From assembly GCA_028023455.1 (NCBI GenBank), contig JAQFVV010006216.1, forward strand, positions 2,702,445-2,766,444: a stretch of DNA of 64,000 nt, written 5' to 3'. Below the pieces are notes generated by a model that saw nothing but the letters and a program-made list of their open reading frames with translations, had not been told where the DNA came from and ran no database searches. Shown piece by piece: positions 38,054-50,640 of the stretch; the first letter of the stretch is position 1; every line of letters starts with the position of its first letter. Position numbers and translations under genes: made by a program. The stretch comes from Epiperipatus broadwayi. Taxonomy: Eukaryota > Onychophora > Udeonychophora > Euonychophora > Peripatidae.

Positions 38054-39359
38054 ATACCATCATCACAAACCTTCAGGAAAACATGAAGATGCAATATTGG
38101 TTTGATAATGCAGTTATTTAATTTGATTCTAATTAAAAGCAAAAACAAGAACTTCATCTCCTTTGTACCCAAAAATTACCAATTGAAAAATAATTCAAAG
38201 ATTATTCTCAATGTTTTAACTGCAATCTATAAAAATTATAGTTTAGAAATAAATATTCCAAAATGAATGTTTTATCAGCCAATAAATGATGAAAATCTTC
38301 AGGAACATTTACTTGGATACAATTTAAGAATATGAATAAATATATCTCTTAATAATGTTACTATCTTAATTAGTTGAAGAGTTTGGATATTTCATTACAA
38401 AAATATAACTATTATAACTAAATTATTGATAGAGCTATTATTTTATCCAATTTATTGTATAAAAGTGAGATGTTTTGACTACCTGTTATTGTAAAATAAA
38501 TGTACTGGAAAATTTTCATTTAAGGATGAATTAAAAAATTCTAAATATATGATAGCAAAACTAACAGCAAAGACTAATCAATATACTTAAAAAACATTAC
38601 ATGTTTTCCTCAGTTTACTCATATATTTTCAAGAACAGTTCTCTTCACTCTGTTCTAAAACTATCTAATGTAGGTATAAATAGAAGTGGATATTATATAG
38701 CACTACTTTCTAGAAACCATTGATTATTCAGGATTACAGTAAATGGATCTGAAATAAGATGACAAAAACTGTTTTTGTAAGATTATTATATATATTCTTG
38801 TTTTCTGGATATATTACTATTAAATCTACTATTTAATCTGTATTGGATTGGGCATGTGAAGCAAATAAATATTTATGGTAAACTCAATCATAGTTTTCAA
38901 TGAGAAAGGTAATTCTCATTTACATTGCAAAGATTATCTGAAAAAAAAAAAGACTAAAAAGATGCTGCATTAATTGCTTTTACAAGATATTATAGCTAAA
39001 AGCATAGTATAATGGAGAGTCACAATTAAGTAAAATGTTGAAGTCTTTCAAAAAATAAAATTTTCCACAAAAGAATTAAAAGACAGCATTGTAAGATAAC
39101 ACTTAAATAGATGATTAAAAGACTAGCATGTTATCTATGTGGATGTGCTTCATGAATTTTATTGTAAAGTCATTGCAAACTCATTTTAAATTTTTGTATT
39201 TCTTTGTCTTATTATTTTTTTTGTTTTTTTTTTTAATTTTCTGAAATTACAATGATCATGATCATTGATAAGTGGATACTAATAATAATGATGAAGATAG
39301 ACAAGCCAATTCTTTTTTCTTTTTTTTTTTAAATAAAATCTCTCAAATAAATATATTGT

Positions 39360-41190
39360 TAGAACAATAAATTAAGGTTAAAACTGTAGGTTTATAAAAT
39401 TAAATGGTCTCTTATTAGTGCATTTTTGAACATACAGATTAGATGTATTCACACTCAAAACAACACTAAGTTTTGAATGTCAGGCTGTGAAAAAAAATAT
39501 TACAATATAAACACAAATTGTTAAGCATATTACAGATTATTACATTCCAAGATTAAAATGACAATAGCATTAAAAATACTTCATATTAAAAATGTAGGAG
39601 AAAACTCAATATTTATTTTTTAGAAGCAATTACTACTCAAGCTAAATTGCTAATATATATCTTACTTGTGTAATTCTTTTAAAAAAATGTGTTGACTGTT
39701 TTTGAGTTTCATAAAAATAAAAAAAATATTTTCTGACAATGATTATATTCTTAGCAAATTGATTTTTTTTTAAAAAAAAAGTACATATGACATTGTCTGT
39801 TGAAAGAAAATAAAATGAATGACTAGTTCAGTAAGATTATTAGTGAATTGAAACTGCAGAAGAGATAATTATTTATTAATTATGCTCATATTAAATTTGT
39901 TTTTTGAAACAAAAATAATCTATAGGTCTAAAAAACAATATCATAATCTCATCACACAATGATGTTTTATACAGCATTTAATGATATATCCATCCTAACA
40001 ATAAATTTAGTTTTGAAAACCCCCTTTATCATCTTAAAAATTATCTCCCACATTCTTAAAAATGAAAAAACTAGAAGTCTTAAGAGATACCTAGAAAAGT
40101 TATAAAATATACAGTTATACATTATCTTCAAAACTATGAGAATTTTTTAGGAAAATACAGAACTATATTCCATCACCTGATCTTAAGATTGCTTCTATAG
40201 TTCCAATTTATAAAAATTAATAGTATTAAAAATAAACTACAAAAATTATTGTGGAAAATCATCATAATCCACTGCAATAAAAGCAATTTAAAGATAAAGC
40301 AAGAGCAGCTCTCCAATCTAGGGTTTTCAAGCATATTTTCACGCATAAGCTTGAGTAATCATTATCAGATGCATATAAAATCTCTATCCCTAATGTTTAT
40401 AAACACTAAGCCAGTTTCTTGCATTCGCCTCTATCATAAGATCTGGATTCAAAGTTGAAAGAAAGGTAGCCATGCATTCAGTAATCATCTTTAACTCCAT
40501 TTTATTTGTCAGGCAAAAAATTTGAAATTCAAATCAATCAAAATTTTAAACCCAAAACAACAATCTGCTTGAACAATTACATAGAACTGAAATCATTTCC
40601 ATAACTTATTCCCATAGTTAAGAATGTTAATAACAAAATTGGAAGTAATGCAGCTATCCTAGGGTTCACTGATAAAGGCAGAAGATAGAAATTTCTCTAA
40701 GGATGGTGATTCAAATACTAAGGATAGGGATTTTATATGAATATCGTAATCACTAACTTCTCAAACTTAAACTAAGTAGTTTTAGAATGGAGAGCTGTTT
40801 TTGTCCTATCACATTGCTTAAGCTAAAAATTTTATGATTTATTTATTATTAATTTCAATAGATTGCTTTCAGTAATATTAATATACATATGATTATTAGA
40901 GACTCAATGTGATTAGAAAACCAGAAATGTTATAGACATGGTTTTGTTCCCATGCAAATACAAAACAACAAGTATCATGACAAAATCTGAATTATTTATT
41001 CTTTTTATTAGTCAAAGTATTTGACTCAATTAATAAAAAACGTTATATAATATTTAAACATAGCTGATAATTGACAAAAGTTATATGATGTTATAAATGG
41101 AAACATTATTATTGTTGTTTTGCATTGTAACAATATATGTAAAATAAGAATGGGTATAAATGTATGTAAAGTTGAGGTCAAGTATCGTTA
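39360..41190 (+). pseudogene. Second decayed copy of the same LINE (reverse-transcriptase part)
   Basis: It aligns in pieces with 35300-36600 of the LINE to its left. For example, AACAAAAATAA...ATGATATATCC-type words at 39905-39990 match 35860-35945. It keeps a SPDLKIASIVPIYKN block (about 40175-40220) corresponding to the WKxAxIVPIxK region of reverse transcriptases. A DMVLF...FILFISQSI block (about 40935-41030), equal to the motif A region, follows. Stops are dense. The 3' half is missing past about 41190. An element with terminal inverted repeats (40299-40804) lies inside it. Confidence 0.55.
40299..40804. mobile_element. Non-autonomous element with about 100-base inverted arms
   Basis: The left end (AGAGCAGCTCTCCAATCTAG) and the complement of the right end (AAACAGCTCTCCATTCTA) match. 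The match extends inward for about 100 bases (including AAATCTCTATCCCTAATGTTT and its counterpart near 40705-40735). The middle 300 bases are unique and non-coding. I could not define the target duplication. It interrupts the LINE relic between two recognisable reverse-transcriptase blocks. Confidence 0.55.
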
Positions 41191-41814
41191 CTAAATCAAT
41201 GTTTCTCAATCTTTTTCTAATGGTAGCATTCCCAATTTGATAATTTTTTCTTACAGCACTCCTATTTCTTTAAATAATTTGTATATATATATAATTTGTT
41301 GTTTTATATAATTATAAATAATTTACAATATATATTAATTTAAAATGGATAAAGTTGTTCAATAAAATGATAAAAAATATTAAATAATTCATAATTTAAA
41401 ATTGATAAATAATAATTAGAATAAAATTATATATAAATAATAAATTTAATGAAATATCTGAACTTTATACAACTCATAGATTTTCTTAATATTAAAATGA
41501 AATATTAAAAAAACATCCCCTCATTTCTTCTTCAATTGATTTTAAACTTAATTTTTTGTTATTTTTAATAATTGTTAATGCAAAAAAAATATGATTCACA
41601 TAAATAATAGAAAATGACACCCATAAATGACTAAAGTTTTCTTTACAATATAAAAATATTCAGATCTTATGTCTATCCAGAATATATTAATTTCAATTAC
41701 TTTGTTTTGATTTAAATTTCTCGTTTCTCAATTAAATCAATTCTTTCTGTTTTATTAAATTCTATTTGTATTTTTAATAATACATGCAAAAAATTTTATA
41801 ATGTTGCAAATATT
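41191..41814. other. AT-rich spacer with possible hAT-type left end
   Basis: At 41201 the words AATGTTTCTCAATCTTTTT resemble the CAGNGTTTCTCAACC end of hAT elements, but no matching right end was found. Otherwise AT-rich and featureless. Confidence 0.3.
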
Positions 41815-42150
41815 TCAGTTTCTATGAAATATCTTAGTGGCATTCTAGTGGGTAATGGCTCAAGAGTTTAAAACTATAATTAGGCAATTGATTATATAAT
41901 ACATGCTCACTATCAGTGGTAGTTTCTATTACTTGCCACTCTCTTAAGATAATTTTAATATGTAAATTTTACAATTACAATAACAAACTTTAATGAAATC
42001 TTCATATCATTATACATACTACTTAATTTCTTATTTCATAATGCACTCATAAAAGATATTTCAATATCATGATATGAAATTGCTACTAAAGAAATATATA
42101 GAATAAAAAGAAATAAGAAAATTAAATTAGTAAGAAAAATATAAGATATT
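41815..42150 (+). repeat. Dispersed repeat X, copy 1
   Basis: It matches 54537-54895 in the same orientation. Shared blocks include TGGCAT-CTAGTG, AATGGCTCA, TAATTAGGCAATTGATTA, CACTTGCCACT and CTTTAATGAAATCTT. It ends about 12 bases before the 3.2-kb repeat. The word AATGGCTCAG resembles a tRNA A box, but no B box was seen. Confidence 0.7.
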
Positions 42151-45100
42151 AGTAATTAATAGTGAAACGGAATCTGAGATTCATATTGCGCTTCACAGCC
42201 CACCTCAAATCTTCCGCTACCAAGCTAAATTCAAACCCTATTCTTATGTATATATTCCGTTCACTAACACATTTGTTGTCTTTTTTTTTTATTATTATTA
42301 ACTAACATACTTATTAACGAAGATATATGCATAGATATCTGAATTTAAACACACAAAATAAAATTAACAAATATAGCATTTAAAAATACGTATACGCAAG
42401 AGATAATGGAGGATTAATTATAACGGACTTATAATATCAAAATATATTATATTTTCTGTATTTTTTATTTATAAAAGTTACAGTAATTATTTATTGATTG
42501 CAACTCAGATCTATATAGATATTGTAGAGACAAACATACTGAGCAAATGATCATTAGAAAAAGTTCGTTATGTCATTCTATAAAATTTTGTTTTTAAATT
42601 ATTTTTGCTATTAAACTCTACTTTTCTTTTAAATCCAATATGGAAGATGCGATTGTAATTAGTCAAAATTAATTAAAGATGAGAAACGTAATCTTGTATA
42701 ATCTTCTAAAATAAATTTAATTAAAAGTTTCTCTAAAATCAAAATTAGAAACTAAACTTAATTGATTTACTTTTGTCACAAACATTTTTTTTATCAAATT
42801 AATTTCAGTTTGAATACTTATCTAACAATGACATCTTCCATCACAATGGGTAAAAGCTTGTATAGAAATTCTTTTTGAAATTAGATTAAAGAAAATGATT
42901 AGCAATGACCAATCAAGAAGGGATTCCACAAATACCAAGGCATGGGATAATTATGAATTAATTTAACAGAGGGACTAAGACAGTCAATGAGAGCAGTTGC
43001 AAAGTAATTTGCGTTCGTTTTAATTTCAATGTGTCGTGAGTAAATCCACTTCACCTTTCTCGCCATTCGAGATGGCCTTCCCTAAAATCTGTGCCCATGG
43101 ATCCCGATACTCATAGACTATAACTATATGCCTGTTTTAAATAATGAACTTACTACCTGCCTGAATAACTATGCTCGTCAAGCTAGATCTAGTTCTCCGA
43201 GGGAAATCTGAAAATCATCAAAAGAATAGCCAAGTTTGTACAGAGGTAATCATTTCAAATGCTGCTAGACTCTTAAAGTTACCGTGAATAATTTTAACTT
43301 TCACCTATCTATTTCTTTAAACATTTTGTAAACCCTTTTATTTGTAAAATTTAATATTATGAATTAATTTGTAAAATTCTTACCTTTTAGTCAATTGTAC
43401 CTTGTTCTCTCTATATAACTTAGCTGTAATCTCTCCTACATTAAACCTCCCTTGAACAATTATTATTTATTAATTTCACGTCTATGCGGCAATACTTTAT
43501 TTTCATTATTATATTTTATATTATCATATACTAAATTATATGTTGATAACTTCCCCCAGAATCGCAAACGCTTACGCTATCTCTTTTAATAAAAGAAAAC
43601 CTTCCTTACTTTTCAGAGGGTGACTAATCTAGTATTTTTAAAACAAAGTTATTATTATACCAGGTGCCTGCAAGTCTGGGGAAATAAAATCGGAATCTGA
43701 TAATTACTGTACGTTATTTTCGAAAAAACTAAGCAAAAATCTGTTTTCTTAGAAATGTGCTTTTTTTATTAATTAAATAATAGCGCTAACTTCTAAAAAC
43801 TTTAAATATATTTATATGAATTAAATTAATATTACTTTCTTGAAATCACTAACCGCCACCGACTATATATATATTTAATAATATGAAAAGTATTTATTTA
43901 TTAAAGCATTCAAAACCAGAGATTTATATTAGTTATACGTTGTGGAAAGTTTATGTGTAATTTAAAGTAATATAAAGGGGGGGGGTGATCTTCTAGTTCT
44001 ATAAGCTATTATATTAGCATTAAATGTAATTCTTCCATATCCACGTAGTAAATCAAATCATACCGGTACGCTGGGTCTTTATGAATAAAGATAGGTGATA
44101 ATTCTTTATTTCTTAGTTAAGTTTATATATATATATGTTAATGCAAGCATTACGTGTATACCGGCCTTTAGTTTTATATATATATTTGTGCTTCATTCAT
44201 TTTTACTTCCAATACCAAGAACAAGGTTTGGCAAACCCCTTTGGACTTCTTCAGTGCTAGATATTATTGCATAGCGTTTGCTCTGGCAAAAGTCCAGCCT
44301 ACGGCAATTCAATAAAGTGCATTCTTCGTTGTTTATAACCCGACCCTGCCAACATTTGCAGAGAGTCGCCTTCTTTAACTGTAAATTGAAGCACCTTCTT
44401 GGATCTCAAAACAGATCTCTCCATTGCCATCATACACGTACCGCTCTCCCATATTTCATTCTCATTAAAGCCTATCAATGCTCCTAAACCATACTGTTAT
44501 GATTATGCTAAATGGATTGCCATTTTTTATATTTCATTCACACTTTCAGATACGCTATTTCTGCCATAATTATTATTTCTTAAATTAGCTTCCCACATAC
44601 GTTCTTATTTCGCAATGCAAATATTAATTAAATATAATTACCATTGTCATCAAACTCAATAAACTTATGTATTGGTACGAGTGCTGTTGTTTTATTAATG
44701 GGAGATTCAAAGAACTTTAAGTAACTGTAATCCCGCACTATTATTAAAATCTTAGGTATCCCATACAATCTATAAATTATTGACATATAAATAGCCGGAT
44801 TAGAACAAAGCCATAAATTATTTGTTATTGCTGATTAAATATGTTCGCTTTATAGCATTGTAAGAGAGATTGGCTGCAGAAAGGAGTTTGCTATTAACTG
44901 AAAGGAGACCCTTTGATTCCTCTTGGAGGCCTTAAAAGAACCGAGCAGGGCAAATTCCTAATGTCCACTCCATACGTTCTTGTCATTGCAGCTGTTATTA
45001 CTATGTGATTATTCATATAGTATACGAACATGGATGGGCTGCTCACCAACACGCATTAGCCAGCGTGGTGAGTTTATTAGCTTTTTACCTCTGAGTTTAA

Positions 45101-45197
45101 GATCAAGAAACACCATGCTCTTTCTTCTCAGTGCCTGATAAGGCAGAATGAATGTTTGTGTAAATGATAAATATTTTTCCAATATATATATACAATT

Positions 45198-46071
45198 ATG
45201 ACAGACAAAAATAAAGCATGGCCCTTATTCCCAGGAGGCTGTAAAGTCACCAACCAAGGCAGCAATTGGTGGCCGAAGGCGGAGGGTGCTAAGAATCTCC
45301 TGATTGCGGAGCCAGGCTGCCATTTGATGATGACTTTTTATTTAGGTACTTACAACTGCAGATCACTTTCAAGTGAAGGAAGATTGCAAGAATTAGAAGA
45401 ACTGTCTTATATTAAATGGGACATTATTGGACTTTGTGAAGTTAGAAGAAAAGGAGAAGAAACAATTGATTTAAAAAGTGGACATATACTCTATTATAAA
45501 GGCACACATATTGGAAATACAAGTGGAGTAGGATTCATTATAAATAAAAAGTGGAAGAACAATATTGTGGAGATTGATGGTGTATCGAACAGAGTGGCAA
45601 GATTAGTTATACAACTTAATAGCAGATACCAAATGCAGATAATTCAGGTTTATGCCCCAACAAGTTCTCATAGTGATGAAGTAGTAGATTTTTATATGGA
45701 TGTACAAAAGGCTTTTGATCAGAGTAAACAACATTTTAAAATTGTTATGGGAGACTTTAATGCTAGAATTGGTAAACAAATGAAAGATGAAAGTGCTGTA
45801 GGTAATTTTGGTTATGGTAATAGAAATGAGAGGACATAGACTTGTGGAGTTTGCAGAAAAAGAAAAACTTTATATTATGAATTCATTTTTTGAGAAAAAT
45901 GTTAAAAGGAAATGGACATGGAAGCATCCAAATGAAGGTACAGCAGAATTGGATTATATTTTGACTAACAGAAAATACATATTTCAAGATTGTAATGTTC
46001 TTAATAAATTTAACACAGAAAGTGATCATCAATTAGTAAGGTGTAAGTTACGTGTTAATGTAAAACTATAG
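45198..46071 (+). pseudogene. RTE endonuclease domain (EEP family), one frameshift
   Basis: This is the N-terminal part of the RTE polyprotein. The exonuclease-endonuclease-phosphatase fold would nick the target DNA for target-primed reverse transcription. Visible motifs are GTYNCRSLSS (first Asn), GLCEVRRKGE (catalytic Glu), VYAPTSS, VMGDFNARIG (Asp/Asn pair) and SDHQLV (Asp-His pair) near 46020. A one-base deletion at about 45831 shifts the frame just after NER; the protein continues in the next frame as GHRLVEFAEKEKLYIM. A TAG at 46069-46071 then stops it before the reverse transcriptase. All catalytic residues I can see are present, so the damage is recent. The Met at 45198 is the first in frame. 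Confidence 0.85.
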
Positions 46072-46170
46072 AGACAAAAATTATTAAGACAAACAATATT
46101 TACAGTTGATATTCCTAATCTTCAGAAACATTCTAATGAATTTAAATTAGAACTTACAAATAGCTTTCAA

Positions 46171-48142
46171 GTGTTAGGAGATTTTGAACATGATTCAGAT
46201 TTGAATGAAATTAATATGAAAATAACTGATACACTTTTAAAAACTGCAACAAACATAGCTGGTAGAAAAAAGCAGCAATTGACTAATAAAATTTATACTG
46301 AGACTAGAGAATTTATGAAGAAAAGAAGGAATATGAAGATATACAAAAATGATGTATTAAAAAGAATTGAATATCTCGAATTTTGTAAAATGGTACGGAA
46401 AAGAGTTGAAAATGATATAAGAAAGTATAACTGTGAAATAGCAAGGAAAGCTGTAGAAGAAAATAAAAGACTCAAAAATGTTAAACAACATTTTGGTATT
46501 GGTAGGAAATTTATATCTGCAATAAAAAAAAAAGATGAAATTATTACTAAAAAGAGAGATGACATCATGAAATTGGTAGAAGATTTTTATCAAGAATTAT
46601 ATAGTAATAAAGAACAAGTACCTCCTATATCTATTACATCTTCCGAATTGCCCAGAATTTTAAATGAAGAAGTGAGACATGCAATTAAGTGTATGAAGAA
46701 AGGAAAGGCTCCAGGAAATGATGGAATTATAATTGATATATTAAAAGAAGCAGGTGAAGAAATAGAAACAATTTTAGCAAAGTTATATACCAAATGTCTA
46801 AATGATAAAGATGTACCGGAAGATTGGAAGAATGCAGTAATAATATTAATATTTAAAAAAGGTGATAAAGAAGATATTAGAAATTACAGACCTATCAGCC
46901 TTTTATCAGTTTTATATAAAATTTTTACCAAGATAATTATAACTCGTCTACAGAGAACTTTGGGTTTCCACCAACCAAGAGAACAAGCTGGATTTAAAAG
47001 TGGTTTTAGTACAATAGATCATATCCAGGTATTGAGATCTAGAAAGGACAAACGAATATGAGTTGTCATTATGTTTTGGATTTGTAGATTATGAAAAGGC
47101 ATTCGATTCTATACACATTTCTTCAGTGATTAAAGCATTGGATCATCAAGGTATAGATCCAGGATATTGTCATATTTTAAAGAATATTTATAAAAATGCA
47201 ACAGCAACAATTAGATTACATAATGATACTGGAAAAATCAACATTGAGAAAGGTGTAAGACAAGGTGACTCTATATCTCCAAAACTCTTTATAGCAGTGC
47301 TGCAAGAAGTATTTTGTGGATTAAAATGGGAAACTAAAGGAGTGAAAGTAAATGGAGAGTATTTAAGTCATTTAGATTTCGCAGATGATGTAGTTGTTTT
47401 TGCAAATAATGCTTCAGAGCTGCAGGAAATGTTGCAGGAGTTAGCAGATGGAAGTAGAAAAGTAGGACTAAAGATAAATGTTAAAAAGACTAAAATAATG
47501 TTTAATCGATTTGCTCAAAATATGAAAATAAAGATTGATTATGAAGAATTAGAAGAAGTTAACAGTTACAAATACCTTGGTCAGATTATTAATACAGATG
47601 GAAACATAATGGAGGAAATTAATCATAGAATTAAACTTGGTTGGAGTGCTTTTGGTAGAAATAACTTGATACTAAAAGGAAATATGCCTATGTGTTTGAA
47701 AACGATGGTTTTTAACAAATGTGTTTTACCAGTTCTTACTTATGGATCTGAGACTTGGACCCTTAATAGAAGAGCAATACAGAGACTTCAGACCACTCAA
47801 AGGAGTATGGAGAGATGTATGTTGGGAGTAACAAGAAGAGATCGAAAACGCAATGTATGGGTAAGACAACAAACAGGTGTTACTGACCTTATTGAAAAAA
47901 TTAAAAGATTGAAATGGAGTTGGGCTGGACATATTGCTAGAAGAGATGATAATAGATGGACAATTGAAATTTTAAACTGGATTCCAAGAGATTGTAAAAG
48001 ACCCAGAAAGAGACCACATGTGAAATGGATGGATGAAATAAGAAAATGTGCAGGGGTGTTGTGGAGAAGAGAAGCTAAAGATCGAAGAAGATGGATTAAA
48101 CTTGGAGAGCCCTTCATCTTGCAGTGGATTGATAATGGTTGA
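46171..48142 (+). pseudogene. RTE reverse transcriptase and C-terminal domain, one frameshift
   Basis: After a linker, fingers and palm blocks appear in order. They are GKAPGNDGIIIDILKE (46704), AVIILIFKKGD and NYRPISLLS (46840-46905), FVDYEKAFDS (motif A, 47081), GVRQGDSISPKLF (motif B, 47252), LDFADDVVVFA (active-site FADD, 47372), KKTKIMF, and YKYLGQII. The C-terminal part has YGSETWTLNR and WAGHIARRDDNRW, and ends LQWIDNG at the TGA of 48140-48142. A one-base deletion between about 47036 and 47046 breaks the frame just before motif A. The domain order and C-terminal WAGHIARR block are typical of RTE-clade elements annotated as endonuclease-reverse transcriptase. Confidence 0.88.
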
Positions 48143-48630
48143 TGATGATGATGAAGAGAAGTTAACGTCATCTAAGAGAGATAAATATCCATTTTATTTA
48201 CATTTTAACCCAAATAACATTTGCAATCAATCATAAATATATCTCAAGTTACCTTAATAAATCTTATATATATATATATTTCTAAATATCTAAGTCATTG
48301 TTTCATTTATTGAATAGAAATAATTTTGATGTTATATAAAAGGTTTCATTTACTAGATGATCTAAAATCGCCAACAATAATATTCTATACATGAATAAAG
48401 TTCAAATAAGAGTCTTTTTGTGTCACGACTTTGTGATGCCGGCGGGTAGAAAGAAATTAGATCAGTATCATTGGAATTGTTGCTCATAAGTTGGTAGATT
48501 TGGAAAATAGGCAAATAGGGCAGAGTTCATGAGTGCTCCTGACTTATGTATCTTGTGCATGATTGGACTCTAGGTACTTTTGCCTAGATGCTAGATCTTG
48601 TTATATGAACAGACGAAACCGACTGGTACA

Positions 48631-49760
48631 GGTTTTTTTTTCCCCGGGTATGGACGCCCAGCCGTGGGGCTATTAATTACTTTTACACCCTGCAGAACCC
48701 TTAATAATAGATTTCAGTATATATATAATGTTTTTCTAAAAAAAATAAAAATATATGTAAAAAAAATTTTTCTTGGTTTGTACACCCAGTTCAGATGGGT
48801 TTTTTTTTTAATATTATACACACTAGGTACAAGTCATTAGTAATATGTATATAATTTTCCCAGTAATGTCAATCATATGTGTAATTTTTTTTCCATAAAC
48901 AATATTCAGTATATATGTGATATTTTGTTCTTCCATAAATAATGTTTTAAATATATATGTACACTTTCTTGGGTTGGTGAAAGAAAAGTAGTGGCAGCTT
49001 TTAAATACTTTCACACCCATAGTATTTTAAAAAAAAAAAAAGATATGTGCTTCAAATAGTAATGACATCTTTAATTATTTTATTATACATCTGAACTGCT
49101 GTACAGCTGTCATAAAAATATGTATTTATATACCATTGATTAAAAGCTAATCATCTAGTAAAATAGTGTTGTAACAATCTACTCCTCTTGACTGGCGCCC
49201 GGTAGTAATACCATTATAAATTTTGTCATTAGGTGGTAGATTGAATAAACTAAAAAAATATTAGAAACAATGATTTCAAAAGTTAACAAGTTATATAGAG
49301 AGCATTATTTAATAAATCACACAATATGTACTCAACTATGTCATGCAATTTTGATAATTTTAATATGAATTAATAAAATTTTAAGTATGTTTCAGGTGCA
49401 AAGGAACAACCAAACCTAAAGACTGAGCAAAAGGGCTGAAGGACAAGAAAGATTAAATAATAATATACTTGAATATATATATAAAATTTTGAACTAAAGT
49501 TTAGAAAATGAGGAAAGTCGGACATGGTAGAACACTAAATATAATAAATCAGGTATAGATTGGGTACAGATATGGAGGAGCAGAATAAGAGGGAGACTGT
49601 TGAGAATGGGGAGAGGTGTATCACGTCATAAATAAATAAAAACAAACAGGAAACCATAAGTGAGCATTTTTGTGTATCTTTAATAATAAAAATAATAATA
49701 ATAAATAAAAATATATAAATAAAATACAAATATATATATATACTCTAATCAGATAGCAGA
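48631..49760. other. Unidentified spacer between the two 3.2-kb repeats
   Basis: The first part (48631-48720) has a T run, CCCCGGG and a less AT-rich tail that has no match after copy 2, so the repeat boundary lies at about 48630. TA-rich words TATATATATG recur near 48840-48960. No gene seen. Confidence 0.4.
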
Positions 49761-50640
49761 ATGGAGGTTGTAACCATGGAATCTGTGCAGAAACAGAATC
49801 TACACCTAGAAACATTATTGGTGACTATGTTCACCAACATGGAGAAAAAATTTGAAGCTGAGAATAAGGAGATGAAGGAGTGGAAGTCAACACTATGTAG
49901 TGAAATGAACAATAATATATTAAAACAAATAGATGAGATGCGAGCAGACTGTAGGAAAGGCTGTGAAAAAGTTCACATTAAATCTGAAGGGTTTTTGGAG
50001 AATTATCAACGGGAAAATACTGATGTAGTCCACAAGATGGATGGAGAAGTAATGCTGATACAAGACAGGATAGATAAGAAACCACAGCCCAGGATGATAA
50101 AACGGTTAAAGCCATCAAAGTGTATGAAAAGTTCAAAGATGAGAAGACTCTGAAGAAGTGAAAAAGGAGATACAGAAAGTTCAGACTAAAATAAATATTT
50201 CCACAGGGATGTTTAATGTTCAGATCTTGAAGATAGATGAAAGTTTGACTTCAGAACCAATTAAAAGGACCTTTCATGGGAACTATAAGCAATTGGGATT
50301 AAAATCTGGAGGAACTCGTGATATTGTGAAAATTTTGAACACAGCCCTTGTCAAAGCTTTAGAAAATAACTTTAGGTATATGCTTAATAGCAACAGTTTG
50401 TAACTTAATCAAATTTGAAGACCTTGTCCAACCTCCATATGAGTTTTTTAAATACAATATCTTTGAGAGCTCTATCGAAAATATTATTAAAATTAGTAGG
50501 TACCGTATGATGTCAGGGAATCGAATTACCAATGGAGAAGACATAACAAATTTTCTTACATCAATGGACTACAGGCATCCTGACCTGGAGCCCATAGAAA
50601 AGGTAAAAAGACCTGTTGAACCTCCTGATCGAGGGAAAAT
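49761..50640 (+). pseudogene. Coding-like region with coiled-coil start, frameshifted, family unknown
   Basis: A frame from the Met at 49761 gives 130 residues rich in Glu/Lys/Met with heptad-like spacing (MEKKFEAENKEMKEWKS and following), probably coiled coil. Near 50105 a better-looking continuation moves to another frame (VKAIKVYEKFKDEKTLKK, stop). A third frame from 50158 continues KKEIQKVQTKINI for 81 residues. A last frame at 50440-50640 reads SRYRMMSGNRITNGEDI. Codon composition is coherent and less AT-rich than the flanks. I do not recognise the family; a gag-like or ORF1-like transposon protein is plausible because of the coiled coil and location among repeats. Confidence 0.4.

Larger units (their letters stand above)
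34490..39175 (+). pseudogene. Long decayed LINE (endonuclease + reverse transcriptase), split by insertions
   Basis: Translated fragments occur in the order of an intact non-LTR element. TALAVKELSRFKIDIVMFS (34563) is the N-terminal EEP endonuclease. SGQFNAHVDRS (about 34830) is the GDFNAR-type catalytic block. CDIPCKVLK (about 36265) is the KAPGxDxIPxE-type region, then a KVLSRILSI block follows (about 36460). After the composite insertion come a thumb/C-terminal run with VWISHYKNITIITKLL (about 38380), a LENFHLRMN block (about 38505) and YWIGHVKQINIYGKL (about 38845). Stops and shifts are numerous. The insertion at 36914-38053 falls between reverse-transcriptase motif A and the region after the active site. 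The family differs from the RTE here; the clade is not assigned. Confidence 0.65.
44872..48154 (+). mobile_element. Near-full-length RTE-type non-LTR retrotransposon
   Basis: The element is 3283 bp, the usual size for RTE elements, and encodes an apurinic-type endonuclease followed by a reverse transcriptase. Its borders are set by the empty site at 53663-53671. It begins GGCTGCAGAAAGG and ends in a short GAT-repeat tail (TTGATGATGATGATGA). Short flanking duplications are AGAGAGATT (44863-44871) and AGAGAAGTT (48155-48163), compared with AGAGAGGTT at the empty site. About 325 bases of 5' leader precede the first Met. Two frameshifts and one in-frame stop make it inactive, but it is the youngest RTE copy in the window. 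Confidence 0.9.
42163..48630 (+). repeat. 3.2-kb repeat, copy 1, split by an RTE insertion
   Basis: The parts 42163-44871 and 48164-48630 together (about 3176 bases) align collinearly with the uninterrupted copy at 50948-54127, with only scattered substitutions and small indels. The RTE occupies the space between them. The repeat body has no maintained frame. It contains a poly-G run (about 43978-43985), TA runs and a less AT-rich block at about 44040-44480. No LTRs or terminal inverted repeats were seen, so this is either a segmental duplication or an unclassified non-autonomous element. Confidence 0.9.

Noticed and set aside
41201-41280. Second hAT element starting with TTTCTCAATC-like end
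   Set aside because: No matching right terminus or 8-bp duplication was found.
44278-44487. Frames inside the 3.2-kb repeat (also 52930-53166)
   Set aside because: Each is open in only one of the two copies, so neither is conserved as coding.
46293-48171. Several minus-strand frames across the RTE
   Set aside because: They are shadows of the plus-strand reverse-transcriptase frame.
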